A DNA stretch of 5,136 nt from Prevotella sp. UBA7782 (GTDB lineage: Bacteria; Bacteroidota; Bacteroidia; Bacteroidales; Bacteroidaceae), in NCBI GenBank assembly GCA_002480935.1, contig DLDC01000161.1, positions 1 to 5,136 on the forward strand, in the 5' to 3' direction. Shown here piece after piece: positions 1 through 5,136 of the stretch. Position 1 is the stretch's first letter. Each line of letters begins with the position of its first letter. A model generated the notes under the pieces. The model made no database searches, had not been told where the DNA came from, and saw only the letters and a list, made by a program, of their open reading frames with translations. The position numbers and the translations under genes are program-made.

Positions 1-890
1 GAGCCGATGATGTTGAAGCAGGCCACAATCAGTATGAACGTGAGAAACACATAGGCAAAGAGCTTCTCTATTTGCATAATCTTAAACGTGTCGGCCTGCT
101 GCTCATAGCGGTTCAGAACCTTGTATTTCTTGCCCACAACGCCTTCTATCTCCTTTTGCATGGCATCGATGTCAACGCCCTGCTTGAACCTCAGCTCAAG
201 TGAGCTTATCTCTCCTTGTCTGAAGAAGAGGTTGCGTGCAAACTCCAGTGAGGTGATGATATATCCCTTGTCGTATTTTGATTGCTTCACCTGAAACACC
301 ACTCCTGGCGACAGCAGAGAGTCTTCCACGAAGCCACTCTCGGGGTTTGTCATGTCCAATTGTCCCTCCCGCTGGGGTGCATATATTTGCAGATAGTCGT
401 CCCACTTTGCTCCTGTGTTGAGAATCTCAGCCAGACGGATGCCCAGGATGCCATATTGCAAGTTGGCATTATGCAGTTCGTAGCTACCGTCGCCGTAAAG
501 TATGCTGCGAATATTGGTCAGCGAGTCGAAGTTTTCGCCCACTCCCTTTATCGTCACCATGGCCTGCTTGCCATGAAACACGGCCAAAGCGTTATCTTCC
601 AGGCACTCCGTGGCCACCTCCACCTGCGGCATGTGCTTCACTTTAGTCAGCACGGGGTCGTCGGCCGGTACCGTCTTGCCCGTGGCGGGGCAGATCTTCA
701 GCTGTGGGTCGAACGATGTGAAGAGCGTAGCCACCAAGTCTGAGAAGCCGTTAAAGCCGCTCAGCACCACCACCAGGGCCGTAGTAGCCACGGCCACACC
801 TATCACAGAGATGCCGCTGATGATGTTGATGGCATGTGTACTTTTCTTTGAGAAGAGGTATCTGCGTGCAATATAGAACGGGAAATTCAT
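1..890 (-). CDS. FtsX/LolC/E-type ABC transporter permease, C-terminus cut off by the window edge
   Basis: This is the membrane subunit of an ABC transporter of the MacB/LolC/LolE/FtsX type, which commonly moves lipoproteins or other envelope cargo using a separate ATPase not seen here. Reading the complement from the ATG at 888-890 gives 296 uninterrupted codons up to the edge. The N-terminus is short and basic (FPFYIARRYLFSKK), followed by a first membrane segment at about residues 21-46 (INIISGISVIGVAVATTALV and on). A soluble extracytoplasmic domain of the MacB-core kind spans about 47-270. A second membrane segment begins near 277 (KLFAYVFLTFILIVACFNII), preceded by the family's Q-x-E-K pattern (residues 273-276). 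LolC/E proteins are usually about 400-415 residues, so roughly the last quarter, with the remaining two membrane segments, lies outside. The start is 26 bases after the rbfA stop, so co-transcription is likely. An AAAGGA sequence about 12 bases upstream is a possible weak ribosome site. Family assignment is firm; cargo is unknown. Confidence 0.9.
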   Translation of the reverse strand, partial: MNFPFYIARRYLFSKKSTHAINIISGISVIGVAVATTALVVVLSGFNGFSDLVATLFTSFDPQLKICPATGKTVPADDPVLTKVKHMPQVEVATECLEDNALAVFHGKQAMVTIKGVGENFDSLTNIRSILYGDGSYELHNANLQYGILGIRLAEILNTGAKWDDYLQIYAPQREGQLDMTNPESGFVEDSLLSPGVVFQVKQSKYDKGYIITSLEFARNLFFRQGEISSLELRFKQGVDIDAMQKEIEGVVGKKYKVLNRYEQQADTFKIMQIEKLFAYVFLTFILIVACFNIIG

Positions 891-916
891 GTTGTGCTGC
901 GTCCTTTTACCTGCCC

Positions 917-1252
917 TTACTTCTTCAGAAGTTCGTCTATGTGCTCCAGATAGTCCAGAGAGTCGTCTATAAAGAACCTCAGTTCCGGTATGATGCGCAG
1001 TTGGTTGTGCACTCGTCTGCCCAGTTCGTAGCGCAGGGTCTTTTCATTGGCCTTGATGTTGGCCATGATTTCCTCGCCTTTCTCCGACGGAAAGATGCTC
1101 AGGTAAGCCGTGCATACGCTCAGATCGGGGCTGATGCGCACGCGTGTAACGCTCACCAGCACGCCGTGGGTCATTCTTGTTTGCTCCTGAAAGAGCTTTG
1201 CCAGCTCCTTTTGCAGCAGTCTTGATATTCTGTTTTGTCTTGTTTCTTGCAT
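917..1252 (-). CDS. rbfA: Ribosome-binding factor A
   Basis: RbfA is a small cytoplasmic KH-fold protein that binds the immature 30S subunit, helps 16S rRNA 5'-end maturation and is important for growth in the cold. The product is 111 residues, close to the usual bacterial length. It opens with the typical basic helix (ETRQNRISRLLQKELAKLF, residues 3-21). The conserved strand VRISPDLSVCTAYLSIF follows at about 38-54, and the C-terminal signature LRIIPELRFFIDDSLDY is at 85-101. I chose the ATG at 1250-1252. A TTG 45 bases further upstream is in frame, but it would add MQLLYFFTHIKTDNT, which does not look like RbfA, and it overlaps the candidate promoter box. It lies 74 bases after the O-methyltransferase gene and 26 before the ABC permease, so it is probably expressed both from the upstream operon and from its own promoter. 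Confidence 0.95.
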   Translation of the reverse strand: MQETRQNRISRLLQKELAKLFQEQTRMTHGVLVSVTRVRISPDLSVCTAYLSIFPSEKGEEIMANIKANEKTLRYELGRRVHNQLRIIPELRFFIDDSLDYLEHIDELLKK

Positions 1253-1284
1253 AGTGTTGTCTGTTTTTATATGAGTGAAAAAAT

Positions 1285-1306
1285 ATAGTAACTGCAAAAT
1301 TACTAT
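1285..1306 (-). promoter_or_regulatory. Candidate rbfA promoter -7 box inside an inverted repeat
   Basis: On the minus strand TAATTTTG (1302-1295) matches the Bacteroidota -7 consensus TAnnTTTG and is followed by CA, as is common. It lies 42 bases before the rbfA ATG. No convincing -33 TTTG is visible at the usual distance, so strength is uncertain. The box is embedded in a perfect 7-base inverted repeat, ATAGTAA/TTACTAT (arms 1285-1291 and 1300-1306, 8-base spacer). In the minus direction this is followed closely by ATTTTTT, so the same bases could also act as a weak AT-rich terminator for the upstream aroQ-methyltransferase transcript. Confidence 0.45.
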
Positions 1307-1326
1307 TATTTTATGGATTATACCCG

Positions 1327-2007
1327 CTATTTTTTCCTAATCAGTGTTAATCCGTCACGTAAAGGCAAAATCACTTTCTCCACTCTGTCGTCTGCGGCCA
1401 GCATGTCATTGAAGTGTCTGATGCCCTGTGTCTGTGGATCTTCGTCGTAGGCAGGATCTATCACATGGCCGTCCCACAGCGTGTTGTCGGCCAGTATAAA
1501 CCCTCCTTTGCGCAGCAGAGGCAACAGCGTATTGAAGGTCTCGGCATAGTTACGCTTGTCGCCGTCTATGAACATCAGGTCGAAGACAACGCCCAGCCGG
1601 GGTGCCAGAAGGTTGGCGTCGCCTATTCTGAAGTCTATCTTCTCGGCCCAGGGCGACCTTTCTATCCACTGCCGTGTAAAGTCTTCCATCTCATCATTAA
1701 TCTCAAAGGTGTACACCTTGCCGCCTTCGGGCAGTCCCTCGGCCATGCACAGCGCGCTATATCCGCTGAAGGTGCCCACCTCCAGGATGTTCTTGGGCCT
1801 CACCATCTCCACAATCATCTTCAGCAACCGGCCCTGTATGTGTCCCGACGCCATGCGCCCGTGTATGGTGTGTATGTTTGTTGCCCTGTATAGCGCATGC
1901 AGATAGTCGCTCTCGGCATCGGTGTGTGCGTCTATATAGCTGTCTATGCGCTCGCGCATTTCATCGTGCGTGAGCGTTTCCATGTGGTTGCGCTTGCCGT
2001 TGCTCAT
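1327..2007 (-). CDS. Class I SAM-dependent O-methyltransferase (CCoAOMT/COMT-like, possible TrmR relative)
   Basis: This predicted cytoplasmic enzyme (226 residues) moves a methyl group from S-adenosylmethionine to a hydroxyl acceptor. The Rossmann-type motifs appear in order: SAM motif I LEVGTFSGYSAL (75-86), the acidic ribose-binding end of strand 2 YTFEI (99-103, Glu102), GDA (129-131), and the metal-binding DLMFIDGDKRNY (143-154, Asp148). LADNTLWDGHV follows at 172-182, where Asp174-Asn175 are the second metal ligand pair of divalent-cation-dependent family members. The N-terminal GRMASGHIQGRLL (50-62) is the usual cap. This family includes Bacillus TrmR (YrrM), which methylates 5-hydroxyuridine at tRNA position 34. 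The neighbouring rbfA makes an RNA substrate attractive, but the sequence does not settle it. The ATG at 2005-2007 overlaps the aroQ stop as ATGA, suggesting translational coupling. A second in-frame ATG at 1981-1983 (residue 9) is an alternative start and fits the family N-terminus equally well. Confidence 0.9.
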   Translation of the reverse strand: MSNGKRNHMETLTHDEMRERIDSYIDAHTDAESDYLHALYRATNIHTIHGRMASGHIQGRLLKMIVEMVRPKNILEVGTFSGYSALCMAEGLPEGGKVYTFEINDEMEDFTRQWIERSPWAEKIDFRIGDANLLAPRLGVVFDLMFIDGDKRNYAETFNTLLPLLRKGGFILADNTLWDGHVIDPAYDEDPQTQGIRHFNDMLAADDRVEKVILPLRDGLTLIRKK

Positions 2008-2468
2008 GCCCGTTGCATGGTTTTGTCGTCGTTGTCAGAACCCTTCCTGCCTGCCTCTATAAGCGCGTCTATGGCCAGGCGGTAGCTGTCGAGACCGAAG
2101 CCGGCTATCACGCCGAGGCATCCTGAGCTGATGACTGACTGATTTCTGAAGGCCTCGCGTGCGTGCACATTACTTATATGCACCTCTATCACCGGCGTGC
2201 GCAGCGACCGTATGCAGTCTAGCAGGGCTATGCTGGTGTGCGTATAAGCCCCGGCGTTGAGCACGATGCCGTCGTAGCTGAACCCTACCTCCTGCATCTT
2301 GTCGATGAGCACACCCTCTACGTTGCTCTGAAAATAGTTGATGTCTACATCAGCATAGCGCTTGCGCAGGCTGGGCAGGTAGCTTTCCATCGACTCCTTG
2401 CCGTAGATGCCGGGCTCACGAACACCCAGCAGGTTGAGGTTGGGCCCGTTGATAATCATTATTTTCAT
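2004..2468 (-). CDS. aroQ: Type II 3-dehydroquinate dehydratase
   Basis: AroQ catalyses the third step of the shikimate pathway, dehydration of 3-dehydroquinate to 3-dehydroshikimate, as a cytoplasmic dodecamer of flavodoxin-like subunits. The 154-residue product has the normal length. It begins with the hallmark MKIMIINGPNLNLLG. By correspondence with the Mycobacterium enzyme, the catalytic and substrate-binding residues are all present: Arg17 and Tyr22 of the flexible lid (REPGIYG), Asn71 and His77 in LNAGAYTHTS, His97 in VIEVHISN, and Arg108 in AREAFR. The conserved FQSNVEG is at 46-52. I chose the ATG at 2466-2468. The longer reading frame upstream would add 26 residues unlike any AroQ and would run through the divergent promoter region and into xerD. 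It is the first gene of the leftward cluster and overlaps the methyltransferase start by 4 bases. The last ten or so residues (GSDNDDKTMQRA) are a polar tail beyond the conserved core. Confidence 0.97.
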   Translation of the reverse strand: MKIMIINGPNLNLLGVREPGIYGKESMESYLPSLRKRYADVDINYFQSNVEGVLIDKMQEVGFSYDGIVLNAGAYTHTSIALLDCIRSLRTPVIEVHISNVHAREAFRNQSVISSGCLGVIAGFGLDSYRLAIDALIEAGRKGSDNDDKTMQRA

Positions 2469-2488
2469 GATTTCTGAGATATTATTCG

Positions 2489-2496
2489 TAACTTTG
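2489..2496 (+). promoter_or_regulatory. Candidate xerD promoter -7 box
   Basis: TAACTTTG matches the Bacteroidota -7 consensus TAnnTTTG and is followed by C. It lies 21 bases before the xerD ATG, so the leader would be very short and A-rich (AAAAATAAACATAAAT) with no Shine-Dalgarno sequence, typical of this phylum. No good -33 TTTG is seen about 20 bases upstream, where the aroQ start codon sits. Confidence 0.55.
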
Positions 2497-2500
2497 CTTG

Positions 2501-2531
2501 CAAAAATAAACATAAATATGCAAACTGCCAA
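2501..2531 (-). promoter_or_regulatory. Candidate aroQ operon promoter (-33 TTG, -7 TATTTTTG)
   Basis: On the minus strand TATTTTTG (2508-2501), followed by CA, matches TAnnTTTG. A TTG at 2531-2529 lies 20 bases upstream, a usual -33 to -7 spacing. That -33 element would lie within the first codons of xerD. The distance from the -7 box to the aroQ ATG is 32 bases. The box sits back to back with the xerD -7 box. Confidence 0.55.
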
Positions 2532-3462
2532 GAATTCTTTAGCCAATGTTGTGAGTCATTACCAGCGCTATCTGAAGTTGGAACGGGGCTACTCGCCCAA
2601 CACTGTAGAGGCTTACATGCGCGACTTGCAGAAGCTCTTTGCCTTTCTCTCTGATGTAGGCATTACTCCGGCTGAGGCCCGGTTCACCCATCTTGAGCAG
2701 TTTGCCGCCACGCTTTCCGACCTCGGAGTGGGGGCGACGTCAGTTAAGCGCATTCTCTCCGGTGTGCGGTCTTTTTACCGTTATCTGCTTCTCGATGGCT
2801 ATATTGATGTAGATCCCACCGAGCTGCTCGAATCACCCAAGACAGGTCTCTACCTGCCCGAGGTGCTTTCAACGGCCGAGGTAGATGCCATGGAGGGCTC
2901 CATCGACCTCTCCAAGCCCGAAGGACAGCGCAACAAGACCATCATAGAGGTGCTCTTTTCTTGCGGTCTGCGCGTTTCAGAGCTCGTCAACCTGCGCATG
3001 ACCAACCTCTTTCTCGACGAGCAGTTTGTGAGGGTGATGGGCAAGGGGTCTAAGGAGCGCCTTGTGCCCATCTCGCCCTCGGCCATCAAGAACCTGGAAT
3101 TGTGGTTTCTCGACCGTGACCATCTGCAGATTAAACCCGGAGAAGAAGATTATGTGTTTCTTAACCGCCGTGGAGCGCACCTCACACGCACCATGATTCT
3201 CATCATTGTGAAGCAGGCGGCACGCGAGGCAGGCATCACCAAGACCATCTCTCCCCACACCTTGCGCCACAGCTTTGCCACGGCACTGCTTGAGGGGGGT
3301 GCCGACTTGCGGGCCATACAGGCCATGCTGGGACATGAGAATATATCAACCACGGAGATATATACCCACATAGACACCACCACTCTGCGCCGGGAAATAC
3401 TCGAGCATCATCCCCGAAACATACAATATCATGGTGCCCAGGAGCAAGATGGCGCTCACTGA
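2518..3462 (+). CDS. xerD: Tyrosine recombinase XerC/XerD type
   Basis: Xer recombinases cut and rejoin DNA at the chromosomal dif site to resolve dimers at cell division, normally as an XerC-XerD pair with FtsK. The 314-residue product has an N-terminal SAM-like core-binding domain (about 10-100, with VVSHYQRYLKLERGYSPNTV and SVKRILSGVRSFYRYL). The catalytic domain (about 115-300) carries the complete active site: Arg152 (SCGLRVSEL), Lys176 (MGKGSKER), His247 and Arg250 (SPHTLRHSFA), His273 (LGHENISTTE) and nucleophile Tyr282 (IYTHID). I chose the ATG at 2518-2520, which gives a normal family N-terminus. The frame stays open 37 codons upstream, but that stretch is antisense to aroQ and overlaps the promoter. 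Overall style and the REILEHHPR C-terminal segment favour XerD over a phage or integron integrase. The final 14 residues (NIQYHGAQEQDGAH) are a polar tail. XerC versus XerD is not fully decidable from this alone. Confidence 0.93.
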   Translation: MQTAKNSLANVVSHYQRYLKLERGYSPNTVEAYMRDLQKLFAFLSDVGITPAEARFTHLEQFAATLSDLGVGATSVKRILSGVRSFYRYLLLDGYIDVDPTELLESPKTGLYLPEVLSTAEVDAMEGSIDLSKPEGQRNKTIIEVLFSCGLRVSELVNLRMTNLFLDEQFVRVMGKGSKERLVPISPSAIKNLELWFLDRDHLQIKPGEEDYVFLNRRGAHLTRTMILIIVKQAAREAGITKTISPHTLRHSFATALLEGGADLRAIQAMLGHENISTTEIYTHIDTTTLRREILEHHPRNIQYHGAQEQDGAH

Positions 3463-3469
3463 AAACGTA

Positions 3470-3511
3470 AGCAGCCCCTTGCGGGCTGTTTGCACCCGGC
3501 AAGAGGCTGTT
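3470..3511. terminator. Large imperfect hairpin between convergent genes, probable bidirectional terminator
   Basis: Eight bases after the xerD stop, the segment can fold into a 42-base stem-loop. Bases 3470-3476 (AGCAGCC) pair with 3505-3511 (GGCTGTT, one G-U). One C/A mismatch follows (3477/3504). CTTGC (3478-3482) then pairs with GCAAG (3499-3503), G3498 is bulged, GGG (3483-3485) pairs with CCC (3495-3497), and the loop is 9 bases. A competing smaller hairpin uses 3470-3477 with 3483-3490 and is followed by T and GC. Neither has a strong T-run on the plus side (TTGTGTAAAGTT). On the minus side, toward the end of the CoA-transferase transcript, the downstream bases are TTACGTTTTC. Position between two convergent stops supports termination; the weak T-tracts lower confidence. 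Confidence 0.55.
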
Positions 3512-3539
3512 GTGTAAAGTTCACTTTGTCTTCTTACAC

Positions 3540-5048
3540 CTATTTTATATAGTCGGCAAAGTTGGTCAATCGCATGTCACCTTTCTTCAACAGTGTGTCA
3601 TGAAAAGCCAGCGAGGCCGTCATCGACTCGGGCTCGTGCCCTCTGTCGGCCACCTTCAGAAACTCTCTTAGCAGTGGCTTATAGTCTGGATGCGCACAGT
3701 TCTCTATGATTTCATGTGCCCTTCTGAGCGGTCCTTTGCCTCTCAGGTCGGCCACACCTTGCTCTGTTACTATCACGTCTACGTCATGTTCGGTAGAGTC
3801 TACGTGCGAGCACATGGGCACTATGCAGCTTATCTTGCCGTCGTGGGCGATAGATGGTGTGGTGAAGATGCTTATATATCCGTTTCGCTCATAGTCGCAA
3901 GACCCTCCGATGCCGTTCATGAGCTTCGAGCCGCACACGTGGCTGGAGTTCTCGTTGCCATAGATGTCGCATTCCAGCGGCGTGTTCAGCGCAATAACGC
4001 CAAGCCTTCTGATAACTTCCGGCGCGTTGGCCACCTCGCTCTGCCTGATGGTGAGGTGCTTGGAGAAGTAGTCCATGTTGGCATAAACCTTTTGCAGGCA
4101 CTCGTTGGTTACCGTCATGGCCGTGGCCGATGCATCCAGTATCTTTCCCTTCATCATCCAGTCGATGGCCGAATCCTGCACCACCTCAGAATAAACATTA
4201 AAGTTGGGTATGCCCGGATGGCTGCCCAAAGCCGCCAGTACGGCATTGCCTGTTGCGCCCACGCCGCTCTGTATGGGCAGAAACTGTGGTGGAATGCGGC
4301 CGGCCTTCAGGTCGTTGGCAAGAAATTCGGCCACGTTATATCCTATGCGTGAGGTAAACTCGTCTACCGCCTTAAAGGCTCTGGCCTCTTCAGGTATGCA
4401 ACTTTCCACCACGCCCACAATCTTCTTGGGGTCTATGGACACGTAGTTGTTGCCCACACGGTCGTAAGGAGCCATCACAGGCATGGGCTTGCGTCCCCAG
4501 CCGTTGTCGCCCGGCTCGTAAGTGTCGTGCAGATAGCGCGAGTTGGGGTTGTGAAACGTGTTGTGCTCCAGTATCACATGCTTGGCCAGACGGGCTATGG
4601 TGGTGGCTATGCCGCCCGCCGAGGTGAGGTAGGCACGGCACTCGTCGGCACCCTCGTCAAGGTCAGACACCTCCAGAATGGCCCATTGCACCTCACCGTA
4701 GAAGCCATGGCGCAGCCGCTCGGCCATGTGTCCGAGGTGCATGTCCTCATAGTCTATCTCTTCTAAGTTGGTGTGTGTGCGGAAGTCCTTGTTGGTAGAG
4801 AAGGGCGCCCTGAACTTAATGGCATGAGCGTTGGCCATGTCTCCCTCTATGCTTTGGCACGAAGAGGCTCCCGTGAGTATGCCCACCTGGAAAGGCTTGC
4901 CCTCAGCATGCTCCCTGATGGCCCGCTTGCTGAGACACCTGAACACGGCCTTCGGATTGCCGTTAGGCGTAAATCCACCCAGCCCTATATAGTCACCGTC
5001 GTTGATAAGTGCTGCTGCTTCTTCAGCAGTAATGCGTTTGTATGCCAT
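3540..5048 (-). CDS. Acetyl-CoA hydrolase/CoA-transferase family protein (succinyl-CoA:acetate or propionyl-CoA:succinate type)
   Basis: This is a cytoplasmic enzyme of the class I CoA-transferase/acetyl-CoA hydrolase family, which swaps coenzyme A between short-chain acids through a glutamyl-CoA intermediate. The 502-residue product matches the length of AarC- and ScpC-like members (about 490-505). The N-terminal half shows DYIGLGGFTPNGNPKAV (19-35) and GILTGASS (56-63). The C-terminal half has the CoA-site loop SGVGATGNAVLAAL (261-274), the probable catalytic Glu288 in NVYSEVVQD (284-292), LNTPLECDIYGNENSS (354-369) and the glycine loop NGIGGSCDYERNG (378-390). VTEQGVADLRG follows at 427-437. 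In anaerobic Bacteroidota such enzymes serve acetate or propionate production from succinyl-CoA or propionyl-CoA. The exact donor and acceptor cannot be read here. It starts at the ATG 5046-5048, has its own promoter and no co-directional neighbour in the window, and converges on xerD. No truncation or frameshift is visible. Confidence 0.92.
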   Translation of the reverse strand: MAYKRITAEEAAALINDGDYIGLGGFTPNGNPKAVFRCLSKRAIREHAEGKPFQVGILTGASSCQSIEGDMANAHAIKFRAPFSTNKDFRTHTNLEEIDYEDMHLGHMAERLRHGFYGEVQWAILEVSDLDEGADECRAYLTSAGGIATTIARLAKHVILEHNTFHNPNSRYLHDTYEPGDNGWGRKPMPVMAPYDRVGNNYVSIDPKKIVGVVESCIPEEARAFKAVDEFTSRIGYNVAEFLANDLKAGRIPPQFLPIQSGVGATGNAVLAALGSHPGIPNFNVYSEVVQDSAIDWMMKGKILDASATAMTVTNECLQKVYANMDYFSKHLTIRQSEVANAPEVIRRLGVIALNTPLECDIYGNENSSHVCGSKLMNGIGGSCDYERNGYISIFTTPSIAHDGKISCIVPMCSHVDSTEHDVDVIVTEQGVADLRGKGPLRRAHEIIENCAHPDYKPLLREFLKVADRGHEPESMTASLAFHDTLLKKGDMRLTNFADYIK

Positions 5049-5071
5049 ATAAAAATGTATTAGATTTGGTG

Positions 5072-5099
5072 CAAAGATAGCAAAAAATCAGCATATCAA
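5072..5099 (-). promoter_or_regulatory. Candidate promoter of the CoA-transferase gene (-33 TTG, -7 TATCTTTG)
   Basis: On the minus strand TATCTTTG (5079-5072), followed by CA, matches the Bacteroidota -7 consensus TAnnTTTG. A TTG at 5099-5097 lies 17 bases upstream, within the accepted -33 spacing. The -7 box is 23 bases from the ATG, leaving a short AT-rich leader without a Shine-Dalgarno sequence. This is the best-formed promoter in the window. Confidence 0.65.
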
Positions 5100-5122
5100 G
5101 AGATAGTGTGAATAGATTTTTG

Positions 5123-5130
5123 TATTTTTG
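5123..5130 (+). promoter_or_regulatory. Candidate rightward -7 box at the window edge
   Basis: TATTTTTG followed by CA matches TAnnTTTG on the plus strand, in the AT-rich region upstream of the CoA-transferase gene. No -33 TTTG is clear at 17-23 bases upstream. If real, it drives a rightward gene starting just beyond position 5136, making a divergent pair. With AT-rich DNA around it, a chance match is possible. Confidence 0.4.
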
Positions 5131-5136
5131 CATCTC

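Noticed and set aside
282..743. Rightward 153-codon open frame opposite the ABC permease
   Set aside because: The leftward frame here reads as a continuous LolC/E-type permease; the opposite frame has no domain pattern.
1414..1893. Rightward 159-codon open frame opposite the methyltransferase
   Set aside because: It is antisense to a gene with all catalytic motifs; no recognisable domain or start signal.
2407..2517. Longer N-terminus for xerD
   Set aside because: The added 37 residues are antisense to the aroQ start and cross the divergent promoter region; the internal ATG at 2518 gives a normal Xer N-terminus.
2469..2546. Longer N-terminus for aroQ
   Set aside because: Type II dehydroquinases begin almost directly at the MKIMIINGPNLNLLG motif; the extension would overlap xerD and the promoter.
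2518..3462. Tyrosine recombinase as evidence of an integrated phage, transposon or integron
   Set aside because: Length, motifs and position beside core metabolic genes fit chromosomal XerD; there are no cargo genes, attachment-site repeats or composition change nearby.
3690..4352. Rightward 220-codon open frame opposite the CoA-transferase gene
   Set aside because: It is fully antisense to a well-supported gene, its translation is rich in His, Val, Tyr and Arg without family motifs, and it has no promoter. It is a shadow frame of codon-biased DNA.
1..5136. CRISPR array, insertion sequence, tRNA/rRNA, riboswitch or defence system
   Set aside because: I found no spaced direct repeats, terminal inverted repeats, transposase, tRNA-like cloverleaf or long structured leader. 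Almost all of the window is accounted for by housekeeping coding sequence.

Overview
The window looks like chromosomal core DNA from an anaerobic member of the Bacteroidota, most likely Prevotella or a close relative. Three things point there. Four or five intergenic sites match the Bacteroidota sigma-factor -7 box TAnnTTTG. Leaders are A/T-rich with essentially no Shine-Dalgarno sequence. The encoded proteins resemble the Prevotella/Bacteroides versions of their families. The genus is an inference from protein style, not something the DNA proves.

Layout: the left half (1-2468) is a leftward cluster, read in transcription order as aroQ (type II 3-dehydroquinate dehydratase), a class I SAM-dependent O-methyltransferase, rbfA (30S maturation factor), and an FtsX/LolC/E-type ABC transporter permease that runs off the left edge. 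aroQ and the methyltransferase overlap by 4 bases (ATGA). The permease follows rbfA after 26 bases. rbfA has 74 bases upstream of it, with its own candidate promoter box lying inside an AT-rich inverted repeat. A 49-base divergent intergenic region (2469-2517) separates aroQ from xerD (2518-3462, rightward), a complete tyrosine recombinase of the XerC/XerD type with every catalytic residue present. The two candidate -7 boxes there sit back to back.

The right half (3540-5048) holds one leftward gene, a full-length acetyl-CoA hydrolase/transferase family protein (succinyl-CoA:acetate or propionyl-CoA:succinate CoA-transferase type). It converges on xerD, and the 77 bases between them contain a large imperfect hairpin that probably ends transcription from both sides. 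This gene has a well-formed promoter upstream. A second, rightward -7 box at the extreme right edge suggests another divergent gene just outside the window.

The genes serve separate housekeeping roles: shikimate pathway, RNA or small-molecule methylation, ribosome assembly, envelope lipoprotein or ABC export, chromosome dimer resolution, and acyl-CoA/short-chain-acid metabolism. There is no gap of more than 300 bases without a gene. I see no mobile element, CRISPR array, tRNA or rRNA, and no convincing undescribed system. The points worth a second look are regulatory layout and the exact substrates of two enzymes.
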